A stretch of 64,000 nucleotides of DNA from Marinihelvus sp942491555 (GTDB taxonomy: Bacteria > Pseudomonadota > Gammaproteobacteria > Xanthomonadales > SZUA-36), in contig CALOBN010000003.1 in assembly GCA_942491555.1 (NCBI GenBank), positions 682,001 to 746,000 of the forward strand. Direction: 5' to 3'. Every line of letters starts with the position of its first letter. Positions within the stretch are counted from its first letter, which is position 1. Below the pieces are notes generated by a model. That model was not told the origin of the DNA and did not search any database. It saw only the letters and a list, made by a program, of their open reading frames with translations. A program made the translations under genes and the position numbers. Shown here piece by piece: positions 17,693-27,147 of the stretch.

Positions 17693-20600
17693 TCAGGCAC
17701 TGGCGGTAGCGATGGCCTCCGGCTCGCTCTCTGGTTGCACATTGAACAACACGGCATACAGCACCGGCACCACACCAAGGGTAAGAACCGTGGCAAAGGC
17801 CAGCCCGGTGGCAATGATCAGCGAAAGTGAATAAAACACCGGGTCGTGACTGAGAATCAGCGGCATGACCCCAAGAATCGTTGTGATGGTGGTCATCCAG
17901 ATGGGTCGGAACCGGGAGACCGTGGCTTCGATGATCGCGTTGTAGGCATCCCGCCCGGCCTTGCGTTCCTGGTCGATACGATCGATCAGAACGATGCCGT
18001 TGTTAATGATGATGCCCGCCAGGCTGAGCAGTCCGAGAATGCCAAAGAAATCAAACGGTGCGCGGAACAACAGCAAGCCGACAAAGGCGCCGATGAAGGC
18101 CAGTGGCAAGGTGAAGGCAATGATGAATGGCCGCCGGATTGAGTTGAACTGCCAGATCAGCAACACCATCATCAGCAATCCACAATGCGGCAGCCACCTG
18201 GTCAGCTTGGGGATCGTCTCTGCCTGCTTTTCGATCTCGCCGCCGACTTCCCAGCTGTATTCATCACCCAGGTTCAGTGCTTCGATTTCGGGCGTTATGG
18301 CATCCAGCAGCTCCATGGCTTTCATGGACTCGTGCTTGAACTCAACGGTGAGCACGCGCACCTGGTTGCGGCGCGAGATGCGACTGTACTCGCGTGACCC
18401 TTCAATACTGGCAATCTGGGACAGCGGCACACTGCGGTTGGCGGTCCTGGAATTAACCCGGATGTCGTAAAAATCGCTGCCAACGGCCCGCTCGCGTTCC
18501 TGTGACCGCAGGACGATGGGGATCGCCTCGTCCTGTTCGCGGTAGTCGGTAGCGCGTATGCCATCAATGTGGGCTTGCAGGGAATTGGCGATTTCCTGCG
18601 AGGATATGCCCACGCGTCGCGCCTGGGTCTGGTCAACCGCAACCTCGGCCTTGATGACGGTGTTTTCCCAGCTGTTGCGGATATCCATGGTGCCTGGTGT
18701 GGCACGCACGCGGTCGGTCAGTTCCCGGCCTTTGCGATAGAGGGTTTCGGCATCCGGCCCGTACAGGCGGATTTCCATGAAGCCGGGTTCCGGACCCGTG
18801 GTCCACATCATCTTCACCCGCCCCTCCGCTTCCGGCAGAGACTCGGCGATAAACCGCCGCACCCGTTCGGCGGCTTCCGGAACCTGTTCGCCATTTTCTG
18901 TGGTGGCGATGATGAAGGCGCGGTGCGGGTCCGGATCAAACGGCGCGAGGACCAGGACAAAGCGGGGTCCACCCGTGCCGACATAGGCAATGGAACTGGT
19001 AATCTCGGGGTTGACCTGCTTGTCATCCAGCCAGTCCGTCAGGCGCTGTGTCACTTTCTCGGTGGATTCGATGTTGTAGCCGGCTGGCAGGTCGATATAG
19101 ACCAGGAACTGATTTCGATCGCTGTGGCCAAACATTTCGCGCACCAGGGTCGAGCCCAGGTAGCCCCCGCCAATCAGCACGGCCAGGATCCCGACCAGAA
19201 CCGCATACCGTCTTTTCAGCAATACGGTCAGCAGACTCCGGTAGGCCACGTAGATGCGGGCACCATAAGGGTCTGCTTCGGCTTCTCCCTCCACCCTGTC
19301 GGGCGGGTCCTGCATAAAGTAGAAGCACATGAAGGGCGTCAGGTACATGGACAGGAACCAGGAGCCCATCAGCAAAATAATGATCACCACGGGCAGCGAT
19401 ATGGCGTACTCGCCAACGTCACCGGTCAGCAGGTAAATGGGCAGGAATGCCAGGATGGTGGTGAGCGAGGAGGTCAGCAAGGGCACGGCCAGGGCCTTGG
19501 CCGTGTTCAGGCAGGCGGCGCGGCGCTCCTCGCCGGCATCAAGCCGGTTGCGGATTTCCTCTGCGGTCACAATGCCGTTATCCACCAGCATGCCCAGGGC
19601 GATAATGGTGGAGGCGATTGAGATACGCTCCAGTTCCACGCCCGCCATGCGCATCACGATAAGTCCCAGCAACATGGTCATGGGAACAAAAGAGCCGACA
19701 ATCAGGCCGGTTCGCAAACCCAGGAAGGCGACCACCACGACCAGCACAATCACCAGGGTCTGGTAGACATTATTCAGGGCCCCGCCAACGGCTTTCTCAA
19801 CCAGCTCGGGTTGGAACGTGGCGAAGTCCAGCGTGTAGCCGATGGGCAGCCGGGATTCGAGCGCATCAACCTTTTCGGTCAGGCGCTCACCAAAAGCGAC
19901 CGCATTGACCCCGGGCGTAATCGACAGGCTGATGACAATCGACCGCCGGCCATTGAAAAACGCCAGGTCCTTGGCCGGTTCCGCGTATCCCCTGCGAATA
20001 TTCACCAGGTCTTTGAGATAGACGGACTGCTGGGTTCCCGGAACCGCAATCAGCATGTCCTCGATGTCCTCGACCGACCGGAAGGTGCCGCTCGGTTCAA
20101 TAATGAGGTCTTCGCCGGCCACCTCCAGGCGGCCACCGGGCATGACGATATTCTGCTCGGTCAGCGTCTGCACGATGTCCTGGATGCTGACGCCGAGCTG
20201 TGCGAGCTTGGCGGACGAGTACTCGAGGAACACGCGCTCCTGGTGTATGCCCCACAACTCGATCTTGCGAATGCCCTCTAGCTCATACAGGCGGTCGCGA
20301 AGTTCCCAGGCGACATCGCGCATTTCATCCATGCCAAATCCGTCGGCGGACAAGGCAATGGTGGCCACGGCAACCAGGCCGAATTCGTCGTTCACCACCG
20401 GCCCAATGGTGCCCGGCGGCAGGCTGGGGGCCAGGTCCAGCATGCGGTTGCGCACCTTTTGCCAGATGGCTTCCACGTCGTTGTACTCGTCAGCAGTATC
20501 GGCGTGGATGATGGCGACTCCGTTTTTGGAGTCCGACCAGATGTCATCGATTTCCGGCATGGCCCGCAGTTCCGCCTCGATATGGCGGGTGATCAGCAGC

Positions 20601-20782
20601 TCAATGTCTTCGGCGCTCATTCCCGGGTACTGGGCAGTGACCACCACTTCCCGGATCAGGATCGGTGGATCTTCCTGGCGCGGAAAATTAATGAACTGGC
20701 CGAAACCGGCGACGATCACCAGGATGATGAACACCAGGGTCAGGCGCGGATTGTCCAGGCTAAATCGAGTGATTCCATCCAT
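17693..20782 (-). CDS. RND efflux pump inner-membrane permease
   Basis: The 1029-residue protein has the RND layout: TM1 (LTLVFIILVIVAGFGQFINF), a large periplasmic loop, a TM2-TM6 block, a second loop, and TM8-TM12. The TM4 proton-relay motif reads ALGMLVDNGIVTAEE, with one Asp kept and the second AcrB-type Asp replaced by Asn; TM10 has INNGIVLIDR where AcrB has a lysine. This matches the VexF/TtgB-distant 'other HAE' RND groups rather than AcrB itself. It is the last gene of an operon with the adaptor (18 bp upstream) and outer membrane factor, so it forms a full tripartite exporter. The substrate is unknown. Confidence 0.92.
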   Translation of the reverse strand: MDGITRFSLDNPRLTLVFIILVIVAGFGQFINFPRQEDPPILIREVVVTAQYPGMSAEDIELLITRHIEAELRAMPEIDDIWSDSKNGVAIIHADTADEYNDVEAIWQKVRNRMLDLAPSLPPGTIGPVVNDEFGLVAVATIALSADGFGMDEMRDVAWELRDRLYELEGIRKIELWGIHQERVFLEYSSAKLAQLGVSIQDIVQTLTEQNIVMPGGRLEVAGEDLIIEPSGTFRSVEDIEDMLIAVPGTQQSVYLKDLVNIRRGYAEPAKDLAFFNGRRSIVISLSITPGVNAVAFGERLTEKVDALESRLPIGYTLDFATFQPELVEKAVGGALNNVYQTLVIVLVVVVAFLGLRTGLIVGSFVPMTMLLGLIVMRMAGVELERISIASTIIALGMLVDNGIVTAEEIRNRLDAGEERRAACLNTAKALAVPLLTSSLTTILAFLPIYLLTGDVGEYAISLPVVIIILLMGSWFLSMYLTPFMCFYFMQDPPDRVEGEAEADPYGARIYVAYRSLLTVLLKRRYAVLVGILAVLIGGGYLGSTLVREMFGHSDRNQFLVYIDLPAGYNIESTEKVTQRLTDWLDDKQVNPEITSSIAYVGTGGPRFVLVLAPFDPDPHRAFIIATTENGEQVPEAAERVRRFIAESLPEAEGRVKMMWTTGPEPGFMEIRLYGPDAETLYRKGRELTDRVRATPGTMDIRNSWENTVIKAEVAVDQTQARRVGISSQEIANSLQAHIDGIRATDYREQDEAIPIVLRSQERERAVGSDFYDIRVNSRTANRSVPLSQIASIEGSREYSRISRRNQVRVLTVEFKHESMKAMELLDAITPEIEALNLGDEYSWEVGGEIEKQAETIPKLTRWLPHCGLLMMVLLIWQFNSIRRPFIIAFTLPLAFIGAFVGLLLFRAPFDFFGILGLLSLAGIIINNGIVLIDRIDQERKAGRDAYNAIIEATVSRFRPIWMTTITTILGVMPLILSHDPVFYSLSLIIATGLAFATVLTLGVVPVLYAVLFNVQPESEPEAIATASA

Positions 20783-20800
20783 GGTGTCAGTTCCGGCCGA

Positions 20801-21940
20801 TCATGGTGTGGCGTCGTCAGCGGGCATGAGTTTGACCTTCTGACCATCCCGCAGGAACGGCACGCCGGCCACCACCAGGATGTCACCAGGCGCTATGCCC
20901 TCGGTGATGACGATATCGTTGCCCTGGATGCCCCTGGTCTGCACGGCCTGCTTGCGCACCGTGGAGGTCGCAGTGTCAAACAGGTAGACATAGGTCTGTT
21001 CTTTTTCCACACCGGGCAGAAAGGCATGTACGGGAATCAGGTAGGCGGTTTCCAGTTCAGCATCAGAAAATCTCAGCAGAAGCTCGGCTGTCATACCCGG
21101 GCGCACGCGCTGGTCGGCATCGGAAATAATCGCAGTTACCGGAAAGGCGTTGGCCGCCGTGGCTGCCGAGCCGACCTCGGATACGGTCGCCTCGTAGGCC
21201 AGCTCCGGCTGGTTGTTGAGAAACACCTGGCCGGCCAGCCCGGGGCTGACGTTTTCGATAATCTGTTCCGGAACACTCACGGCGATCTGCATGGCGGCCT
21301 CGGCGTAAACCTCGAGCACGTGGGCGCCCCTGGTTGCCACCTCCGAAGGCTCGGCAAACCGGGCTGCAACGGTGCCGTCGTAAGGTGCAACCAACTCCGT
21401 GTTGGCCAGGTCGCGCAGTGCCAGGTCAAGCCTGGCCTGGCTGTAGGTGACTTCCTCAACCTGGCTTTCATAGGCGGCCCGCACCTGGTCTACTGCTTTT
21501 TGGGTGGTGGCGCCGGGGTCTTCTGTCTGGATTCGCAGTTCCCGGTCAAAGGCGCTTTGGCGCTCCTCAAGCTGGGCGTTAGCCCGCGACAGGGCAGCCC
21601 GGGCTGACGCGACATTGAGCTCGAAGGACTGGTTGTCGAGGCGCGCCAGCAGCTCGCCCTTTGTAAATGAGTCCCCGACATCGACTTCTATCGCCTGGAT
21701 GATGCCATCGACTTCAAAGCTCAGCTGCGATGAATCCACCGGCTCCACCGTACCGGGAAACTTGCGCAGCCGATCAGAAGCAAGATCCGAGACCACGAGT
21801 GTTTTCACCGCACGAATCACTTCTTCGGGTTCGGCCACTTCCTGTTCACACCCGGCCACGAGTCCCGTGGCGAGCAACAGGCCAATGATGCGAGCCCCTG
21901 TGTGGCTGCGATGTAACTTATGTGTGTTCACTGATCTCAT
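20801..21940 (-). CDS. RND efflux periplasmic adaptor lipoprotein (membrane fusion protein)
   Basis: The signal peptide ends in a lipobox (LLATGLVAGC), so the adaptor is lipid-anchored. The mature part has the family order: a barrel-sandwich half (GTVEPVDSSQLSFEVDGIIQ), an alpha-helical hairpin (residues ~105-175, RAALSRANAQLEERQSAFDR), the second barrel half (LVAPYDGTVAARFAEPSEVA) and a membrane-proximal beta domain. It links the permease to the outer membrane factor. It is the middle gene of a minus-strand operon, with 40 bp to the upstream gene and 18 bp to the downstream one. Confidence 0.92.
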   Translation of the reverse strand: MRSVNTHKLHRSHTGARIIGLLLATGLVAGCEQEVAEPEEVIRAVKTLVVSDLASDRLRKFPGTVEPVDSSQLSFEVDGIIQAIEVDVGDSFTKGELLARLDNQSFELNVASARAALSRANAQLEERQSAFDRELRIQTEDPGATTQKAVDQVRAAYESQVEEVTYSQARLDLALRDLANTELVAPYDGTVAARFAEPSEVATRGAHVLEVYAEAAMQIAVSVPEQIIENVSPGLAGQVFLNNQPELAYEATVSEVGSAATAANAFPVTAIISDADQRVRPGMTAELLLRFSDAELETAYLIPVHAFLPGVEKEQTYVYLFDTATSTVRKQAVQTRGIQGNDIVITEGIAPGDILVVAGVPFLRDGQKVKLMPADDATP

Positions 21941-21980
21941 TTTCCGTTGTTGTTTTATCGGTTATCGGTTCGGTTATGGG

Positions 21981-23522
21981 CTACTGCAAAACGTCGTTCC
22001 AGTACTTGGTGCGCAACAGGAGGTCCTGCTGGTCTTGTTCGGTCGCGTAATCATTGACGGCGCGCCCGCCGTCCACCTGCCATCCACCGCCAAGCGCTTT
22101 GTACATGGTGATCAGATCGGTCGCGATTTTGCCCGTGGCGCCGGTCAGCGCGTCCTGTTGCTGCGCTTGCTGGGTCAGGGTTGTCAGGAGCTGGTTAAAG
22201 TCGATGGAGCCTTCCCGGTACTGGACCATGGACAGCTCTACGGAACGCTCGGCTGCCCGCGCACTCTCGGCCAGGAATCCCGCCTGTGTGTGCGCCCGCA
22301 AGTAGGCGGAGATAGCGGTATCCACCTCGGCCTGGGCCGCCAGCACCTGGTTCAGGTACTCGAGCAGCAACTCCTGGAAGCGCGCATCCTCAAAACGGAT
22401 GTTGTTCTGCAGGCGACCGTAATTGAAGATATTCCACTGAAAGGAACCAAACAGCAGGCCGTTGACGCTGCCCGAGTCGAACAGGTCGCCGATACCCCTG
22501 TTGTCGATGGTGGTCGTGGAAACGCCGATGGACCCGCCCAGGAACAGGTGCGGATAGAGCTCGGTGATGGCCACGCCAATCTGCGCGCTCTGGGCAGCCA
22601 TGGCCCATTCCGCCTGGCGGATATCCGGTCGCCGGCGAATCAGGTCCTGCGGCATGCCGATCCCGACCATCGCTGGTGCGCTGGGTACGGGTGCAGTGGT
22701 GGTCAGCATTGCGTCGATTTCTGATGGGAGCTTGCCAAGCAACACGGCCAGGGTGTTCCTGGCATCGCGCAGACGGGTTTGCAGCGCAGGTATCGAAGCT
22801 TTGGTCTGGTTCAGAATGGTGCGTGCCTGTTGCACGTCCAGCTCGGTGACCGAACCGTTACGAAATTTCACATCGGCAATTTGCAGCGCGCGGGCCTGGA
22901 GCTGAACGTTTTCCTCAGCCAGGCTGATTTGTGCTTCCAGGGTCCGCAATACCACGTAGGACCGCGCCACCTCTGCGGTCAGGGCCACCATGACGGCGTC
23001 ATAACCGGCGACCTGTAGTTGCAACTGCGCGGCCGATGATTCGATCATGCGCTTGAAGCGGCCCCAGAAATCCACTTCCCAGGAAACCCCGAGACCGAGG
23101 TCGTAGAAACCAAACTGGTCATCAAGAAGCGCAGTGTCGGCGCCATTCTCGCTGAGTTTCACCTCGTTGGCAGAGCCCGACAATTGCTGCACCTGGGGAT
23201 AGCGGCTGCCGGTCGCGATGCCCAACTGGGCCTGGGCCTGCAAGACGCGGACACCGGCTGCGCGCAAGGTCAGGTTCTGGGACCTCGCCGTCTGGATAAG
23301 CTCATCCAGGACCGGGTCATTGAACACGGTCCACCACTCGGGATGTTCGGCCGGCTGATTGCTGAGTAATTCCTGGTCAATGTCGGCCCATTCCGCCTCA
23401 ACGGGCGCGTCGGGGCGCTCGTAATCAGGGCCCAGGGTGGTACAGCCGGCCAATACAAACACTCCGGGGAGCGCGAACAGGACGCAGCGTAGCCCGGCAA
23501 ACCGTTGGCTGAAGCGAGTCAT
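21981..23522 (-). CDS. Outer membrane factor lipoprotein of the RND pump (NodT/OprM type)
   Basis: The protein has 513 residues with a lipobox (ALPGVFVLAGC) followed by TTLGPDYERPDAPV, the typical NodT/OprM start. Two copies of the outer-membrane-efflux repeat follow, with LDELIQTARSQNLTLRAAGV and the turn motif YPQVQQLSG in the first half and GMPQDLIRRRPDIRQAEWAM marking the second half. It is the first gene of the operon, so the palindrome 35 bp upstream probably controls all three genes. It forms the trimeric exit channel. Confidence 0.92.
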   Translation of the reverse strand: MTRFSQRFAGLRCVLFALPGVFVLAGCTTLGPDYERPDAPVEAEWADIDQELLSNQPAEHPEWWTVFNDPVLDELIQTARSQNLTLRAAGVRVLQAQAQLGIATGSRYPQVQQLSGSANEVKLSENGADTALLDDQFGFYDLGLGVSWEVDFWGRFKRMIESSAAQLQLQVAGYDAVMVALTAEVARSYVVLRTLEAQISLAEENVQLQARALQIADVKFRNGSVTELDVQQARTILNQTKASIPALQTRLRDARNTLAVLLGKLPSEIDAMLTTTAPVPSAPAMVGIGMPQDLIRRRPDIRQAEWAMAAQSAQIGVAITELYPHLFLGGSIGVSTTTIDNRGIGDLFDSGSVNGLLFGSFQWNIFNYGRLQNNIRFEDARFQELLLEYLNQVLAAQAEVDTAISAYLRAHTQAGFLAESARAAERSVELSMVQYREGSIDFNQLLTTLTQQAQQQDALTGATGKIATDLITMYKALGGGWQVDGGRAVNDYATEQDQQDLLLRTKYWNDVLQ

Positions 23523-23556
23523 GTCCGGAGCATACAGTAGTTCATGAAGCAGAAAT

Positions 23557-23576
23557 AACTGGGAAATTTCCCAGTT
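23557..23576. promoter_or_regulatory. Perfect 20-bp palindrome, candidate operator of the RND operon
   Basis: AACTGGGAAATTTCCCAGTT reads identically on both strands. It lies 35-54 bp upstream of the outer membrane factor start, where a repressor site would overlap or neighbour the promoter. TetR- or MarR-type regulators bind symmetric sites of this size, but no such regulator gene is adjacent. Confidence 0.6.
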
Positions 23577-24034
23577 TGCCGGGTGATCACGGCGCGATCA
23601 GCGCAATTGATCGTTGACGGGATGCGGCTCTCGGATGAAGTTCGTTGACCATTCAAAGCCGGTCCGCCTCTTGAGCGGATATCGGGTCACCGGTCATCAG
23701 CATTTGCATGGGTAATTTCTCCCTCGGGCAGGTTAAAAACCTCAAGCAGGACAGGATGGGCAAAGGAATTACAAGAGTGACGGTATCATTACGTTGAGAT
23801 CAGCAGACCTCGTATTTTTTCCAGTCAGTCAAGAATACATTGCTGTTCGTCACGGGGTGCCGGCCAATTCCTTATTGTGTGTTGCACCGAAACTGGTAAA
23901 TTTCCGGATGGTGTTTGCACAAGGCCTGCCTTCAAATGGGCGCATGAGCCAGTTTGCTTCGGCGCCTCCCACACCACTGCTCACAGGAACGCAATTCAGA
24001 TGCTTGTTTTGATAACCACCGCGGGGCTTGATTG
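23577..24034. other. Intergenic region between the RND operon and the 2-oxoacid oxidoreductase operon
   Basis: This divergent spacer of about 460 bp should hold the promoters of both operons. Small frames on both strands here have no ribosome site or recognisable protein pattern. No RNA gene was recognised. Confidence 0.5.
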
Positions 24035-25777
24035 ATGACATCACGGTCACACCTGGATATTTCCCTGGCGATCACCGGATCCGGTGGTGCCGGCGTCATC
24101 ACGGTCGGTGAGTTGCTGTTACGACTGGCCGGCAAGAACGGGCGCTTTGGCAGTATGCGGCGCTCATTCGGTCCCCAGATCAGGGGCGGAGAGGCGGCCG
24201 CCCTGGTGCGCATCAGTGACAAACCTGTCGCGTGCATGAATGATGGTTTTGATGTCCTGCTGGCAATCGACTGGCGTAATGCCGACCGCTTTGCCGAGGA
24301 AATCATCCTGTCAGACAACGGCGTGATTATTGCCGACCCGGACGCAGGCCCGGTTCCGCAGGTGTTTCTGCGCAAGGGCGTTGAGCTTATTGAGATACCC
24401 ATGAAATCCCTGGCCCAGGCGGTGCCCAACGGCCGGCCGAACATGCTGGCACTGGGATTGCTGGCCCAATGGCTGGGCTTTGAGAAACGCGCCGCCAACA
24501 GCCTGATTAAGCGCCTGTTCGCCGATAAGGGCGAAGACATCGTCAAAGGCTCAAAGGCTGCCTTTATCGCGGGATACACCGAACCGCACATCGTTAAAGC
24601 ACGAAATAACCGGCAGATCCCGCAGTCTGCCCGGGCTCATAAAGGCGGCAAGGTCTGGCAAATCAGTGGCAATGAAGCCTGTGGCCTGGGCGCCCTGCGC
24701 GGCGGTATACGCTTCTCGGCCGCCTACCCCATTACGCCGGCCAGCGACTTGCTCGAATGGCTGGCGCCGCGGCTGCAGCAGCTCGGTGGCAGCCTTGTCC
24801 AGGCAGAGGATGAGCTGGCCTCGATCAACATGGTTATCGGTGCGTCATTCGGCGGGGTGCCATCACTGACAGCGACTTCAGGGCCCGGCCTGGCGCTGAT
24901 GACCGAGGCCATGGGGCTGGCGGTTGCTGCAGAGATACCGGTCGTGGTGGTGGACGTCATGCGCGGCGGGCCTTCGACCGGCTTGCCGACCAAATCGGAA
25001 CAAACTGACCTGGACATCGCCCTGCACGGTCTGCATGGTGATGCCCCGCACCTTGTGCTCGGCGCACTGGATCATGCTGATTGCATCCTGACCACCGAGT
25101 GGGCGGTGAGGCTGGCCGAGGCAATGCAGACCCTCGCGATTGTGCTCAGCGATCAGAACCTGGCCCAGTCGCGCGTATTGATGCCTGAACCGGACTACAC
25201 CCTGCCGAAATTGCCGGCGCGGAATATTGCCCCGCAGGAGAACGGCTATCAACGCTACCAGGTGACCGGCACGGGTGTGTCATCGATGGCGTCCCCGGGC
25301 ACGCCCGGCAATATGTATGTCGCTGACGGACTGGAGCATTCGGCAAGCGGCACACCTTCAAGTGCCGCCATTGACCACCAGGCGCAGCTCGACAAGCGCT
25401 CACGCAAAATCAGCAAGTTCAGATTCGGCAAGCTGTGGGCGGATATCAGCGGCAAAGGTACGACTGCGATCATCACCTGGGGCTCAACATCAAGCGCTGT
25501 AAAGGAAGCGGCGGCACGTTTACGCGCATCGGGCGCAGAGGTCAGGGTCATCGCGATTCGCCTGCTGCTGCCGGCCAGTCCGGCAAAGCTGGCCACCGCT
25601 CTGAAGGGGGTCAATCGCGTCCTGATCGTTGAGCAGAGCCACTCACAACAGTTTTACCGGTATCTGCGCGCTTACTACGATATCGATGGGGACATCCGGG
25701 TTTTTGCCCGCCCCGGTCCCTTGCTGATCAGCCCCCAAGAGGTGGTACAACACATTCAAAGCTGGAGTGAGTCATGA
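24035..25777 (+). CDS. korA: 2-oxoacid:ferredoxin/acceptor oxidoreductase, fused gamma-alpha subunit
   Basis: The start is ATG 24035. Residues ~9-190 are the gamma (POR catalytic) domain (ITGSGGAGVITVGELLLRLA, FGPQIRGGEAAALVRIS). Residues ~205-560 are the alpha domain (GGIRFSAAYPITPASDLLEW, AEDELASINMVIGASFGGVP, TSGPGLALMTEAMGLAVAAE, DVMRGGPSTGLPTKSEQTDL). This gamma-alpha fusion is the KorA-type arrangement. With the beta subunit it catalyses CoA-dependent oxidative decarboxylation of a 2-oxoacid, most likely 2-oxoglutarate, passing electrons to ferredoxin. The stop overlaps the beta start (ATGA). About 80 extra residues (~410-455) between alpha subdomains are Ser/Gly-rich and look like a linker. 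Confidence 0.92.
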   Translation: MTSRSHLDISLAITGSGGAGVITVGELLLRLAGKNGRFGSMRRSFGPQIRGGEAAALVRISDKPVACMNDGFDVLLAIDWRNADRFAEEIILSDNGVIIADPDAGPVPQVFLRKGVELIEIPMKSLAQAVPNGRPNMLALGLLAQWLGFEKRAANSLIKRLFADKGEDIVKGSKAAFIAGYTEPHIVKARNNRQIPQSARAHKGGKVWQISGNEACGLGALRGGIRFSAAYPITPASDLLEWLAPRLQQLGGSLVQAEDELASINMVIGASFGGVPSLTATSGPGLALMTEAMGLAVAAEIPVVVVDVMRGGPSTGLPTKSEQTDLDIALHGLHGDAPHLVLGALDHADCILTTEWAVRLAEAMQTLAIVLSDQNLAQSRVLMPEPDYTLPKLPARNIAPQENGYQRYQVTGTGVSSMASPGTPGNMYVADGLEHSASGTPSSAAIDHQAQLDKRSRKISKFRFGKLWADISGKGTTAIITWGSTSSAVKEAAARLRASGAEVRVIAIRLLLPASPAKLATALKGVNRVLIVEQSHSQQFYRYLRAYYDIDGDIRVFARPGPLLISPQEVVQHIQSWSES

Positions 25778-26625
25778 GCCAGGCAAGCGCAACGTTGGAC
25801 TTGAAGCCCAAAGACTACAAATCGGCCATCAAACCGATCTGGTGTCCGGGTTGCGGGGATTTTGCCGTCCTCAATGCCATCACCAAGGCCCTGGCCTGGT
25901 TGAAGCTACCCATGCACGATGTCGCCCTGGTAACCGGCATCGGCTGTTCGTCACGAATTGCCGCTTACACCCGCGTTTACGGTTTTCACGGTGTTCACGG
26001 CCGGGGGCTGCCATTGGCGACCGGCCTGAAAGCGGCGCGTCAGGAGCTGACCGTGCTGGTTGCCGGAGGCGATGGTGATGGTCTGTCGATCGGTGGCAAT
26101 CACTTTATCCAGGCCTGTCGCCGCAACATGGATCTGACCTACATCATCATGGACAACGAGGTGTATGGCATGACCAAGGGCCAGGCATCGCCCACCACCG
26201 CGCCGGACTGGGCCAAGAGCAAGCTGACCCCCGGCGGAACCGGGATTCGATCCTTCAAGCCGGCCGCCCTCGCGCTTGCCTCGGGCGCATCGTTTATTGC
26301 CCGGGGCTTCAGCGGCGATCCCAATGAACTGGCGCGCATACTGGTTGCCGCCATTGAGCACAAAGGATTCTCCTTTATCCACGTGCACAGCCCCTGCCCT
26401 ACCTTCCGGCCTGAACAGATGGACTGGAAGCACCATGTGACGCCGTTTGAAACAGAGACCACCAATGATCCCCTGCAGGCCATTGCACGAATCGTTGCCG
26501 ATGATGGCATGAGTACCGGGATTATTTATCAGCAGGATTTGCCAACCTTTGAACCTGGCGGCAAGGTTCAGAATACGGGAACGATTGGCTCTTTACGGGC
26601 GTTTGAACGGGAATTTGAAGTATGA
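25774..26625 (+). CDS. korB: 2-oxoacid:ferredoxin/acceptor oxidoreductase, beta subunit
   Basis: The 283-residue protein has the beta-subunit motif IWCPGCGDFAVLNAITKALA, with CxxC ligands for the [4Fe-4S] cluster, and GIGCSSR carrying a further cysteine. The thiamine diphosphate motif is GGDGDGLSIGGNHFIQACRR ending in MDNEVYGMTKGQASPTT. VHSPCPTF supplies another conserved cysteine. Translation is coupled on both sides: the start overlaps the alpha stop and the stop overlaps the start of the ferritin-like gene. It binds the cofactor and completes the enzyme of the alpha subunit. Confidence 0.93.
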   Translation: MSQASATLDLKPKDYKSAIKPIWCPGCGDFAVLNAITKALAWLKLPMHDVALVTGIGCSSRIAAYTRVYGFHGVHGRGLPLATGLKAARQELTVLVAGGDGDGLSIGGNHFIQACRRNMDLTYIIMDNEVYGMTKGQASPTTAPDWAKSKLTPGGTGIRSFKPAALALASGASFIARGFSGDPNELARILVAAIEHKGFSFIHVHSPCPTFRPEQMDWKHHVTPFETETTNDPLQAIARIVADDGMSTGIIYQQDLPTFEPGGKVQNTGTIGSLRAFEREFEV

Positions 26626-27143
26626 GCATCGCAGACAGGATGACCGATCTTGACACCTTCCTGGTCCATTCGATTGCCATGGAAGAGGAGGCTGCCGAAC
26701 GGCATGATGAGCTTGCCGACGCGCTCGAGGTGCACAACCGGCCGGACGTCTGCGCCATTTTTCGCAAACTGGCGCATTACAGCCGTTTGCATGCACAGGA
26801 AATCAGGCAGGAGGCAGCGGGACGTACCCTGCCCCGCATTGCGCCCTGGGACTTTGTTTGGGGCTCGGCAGAGGGCCCTGAAACCGGGAGCCCGGATGAT
26901 GTGCACTACCTGATGAATGCCGCCCAGGCCCTGCAGTTGGCACTGGGTAACGAGCAGCGCGCTTGCGACTTTTATGCCCAGATAGCACGGGACAGCAAGA
27001 TTCCCGAGGTTGCCGCCCTGGCAGCCGAATTTGCTGCAGAGGAACAAGAGCACATCGATTTACTCCAGGAATGGATCGACAGGACACCCTCGTCAGCCGA
27101 CGAAGAAATATTCGATACAGACCCGGCAAATATGCCCGAGTAG
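26622..27143 (+). CDS. Ferritin-like di-iron protein coupled to korAB
   Basis: The 173-residue protein is almost wholly helical and has the four-helix di-iron pattern: EEEAAERHDELADAL, SRLHAQEIRQEA, NEQRACDFYAQIA and AAEEQEHIDLLQEW supply Glu and ExxH ligands. It lacks the C-terminal rubredoxin domain of classical rubrerythrin. The start overlaps the korB stop (ATGA), so it belongs to the same operon. I infer peroxide or oxygen detoxification or iron handling to protect the oxygen-sensitive iron-sulfur enzyme; direct evidence is only the coupling. It ends four bases from the convergent amidotransferase gene. Confidence 0.8.
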   Translation: MSIADRMTDLDTFLVHSIAMEEEAAERHDELADALEVHNRPDVCAIFRKLAHYSRLHAQEIRQEAAGRTLPRIAPWDFVWGSAEGPETGSPDDVHYLMNAAQALQLALGNEQRACDFYAQIARDSKIPEVAALAAEFAAEEQEHIDLLQEWIDRTPSSADEEIFDTDPANMPE

Positions 27144-27147
27144 TTAA

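Noticed and set aside
18569..19621. 350-codon plus-strand frame inside the RND permease
   Set aside because: Antisense shadow with no signal, ribosome site or motif; the permease is unambiguous.
23794..24012. Small plus-strand frame in the RND-kor spacer
   Set aside because: No ribosome site, no protein-like pattern, and an overlapping antisense frame of similar quality.
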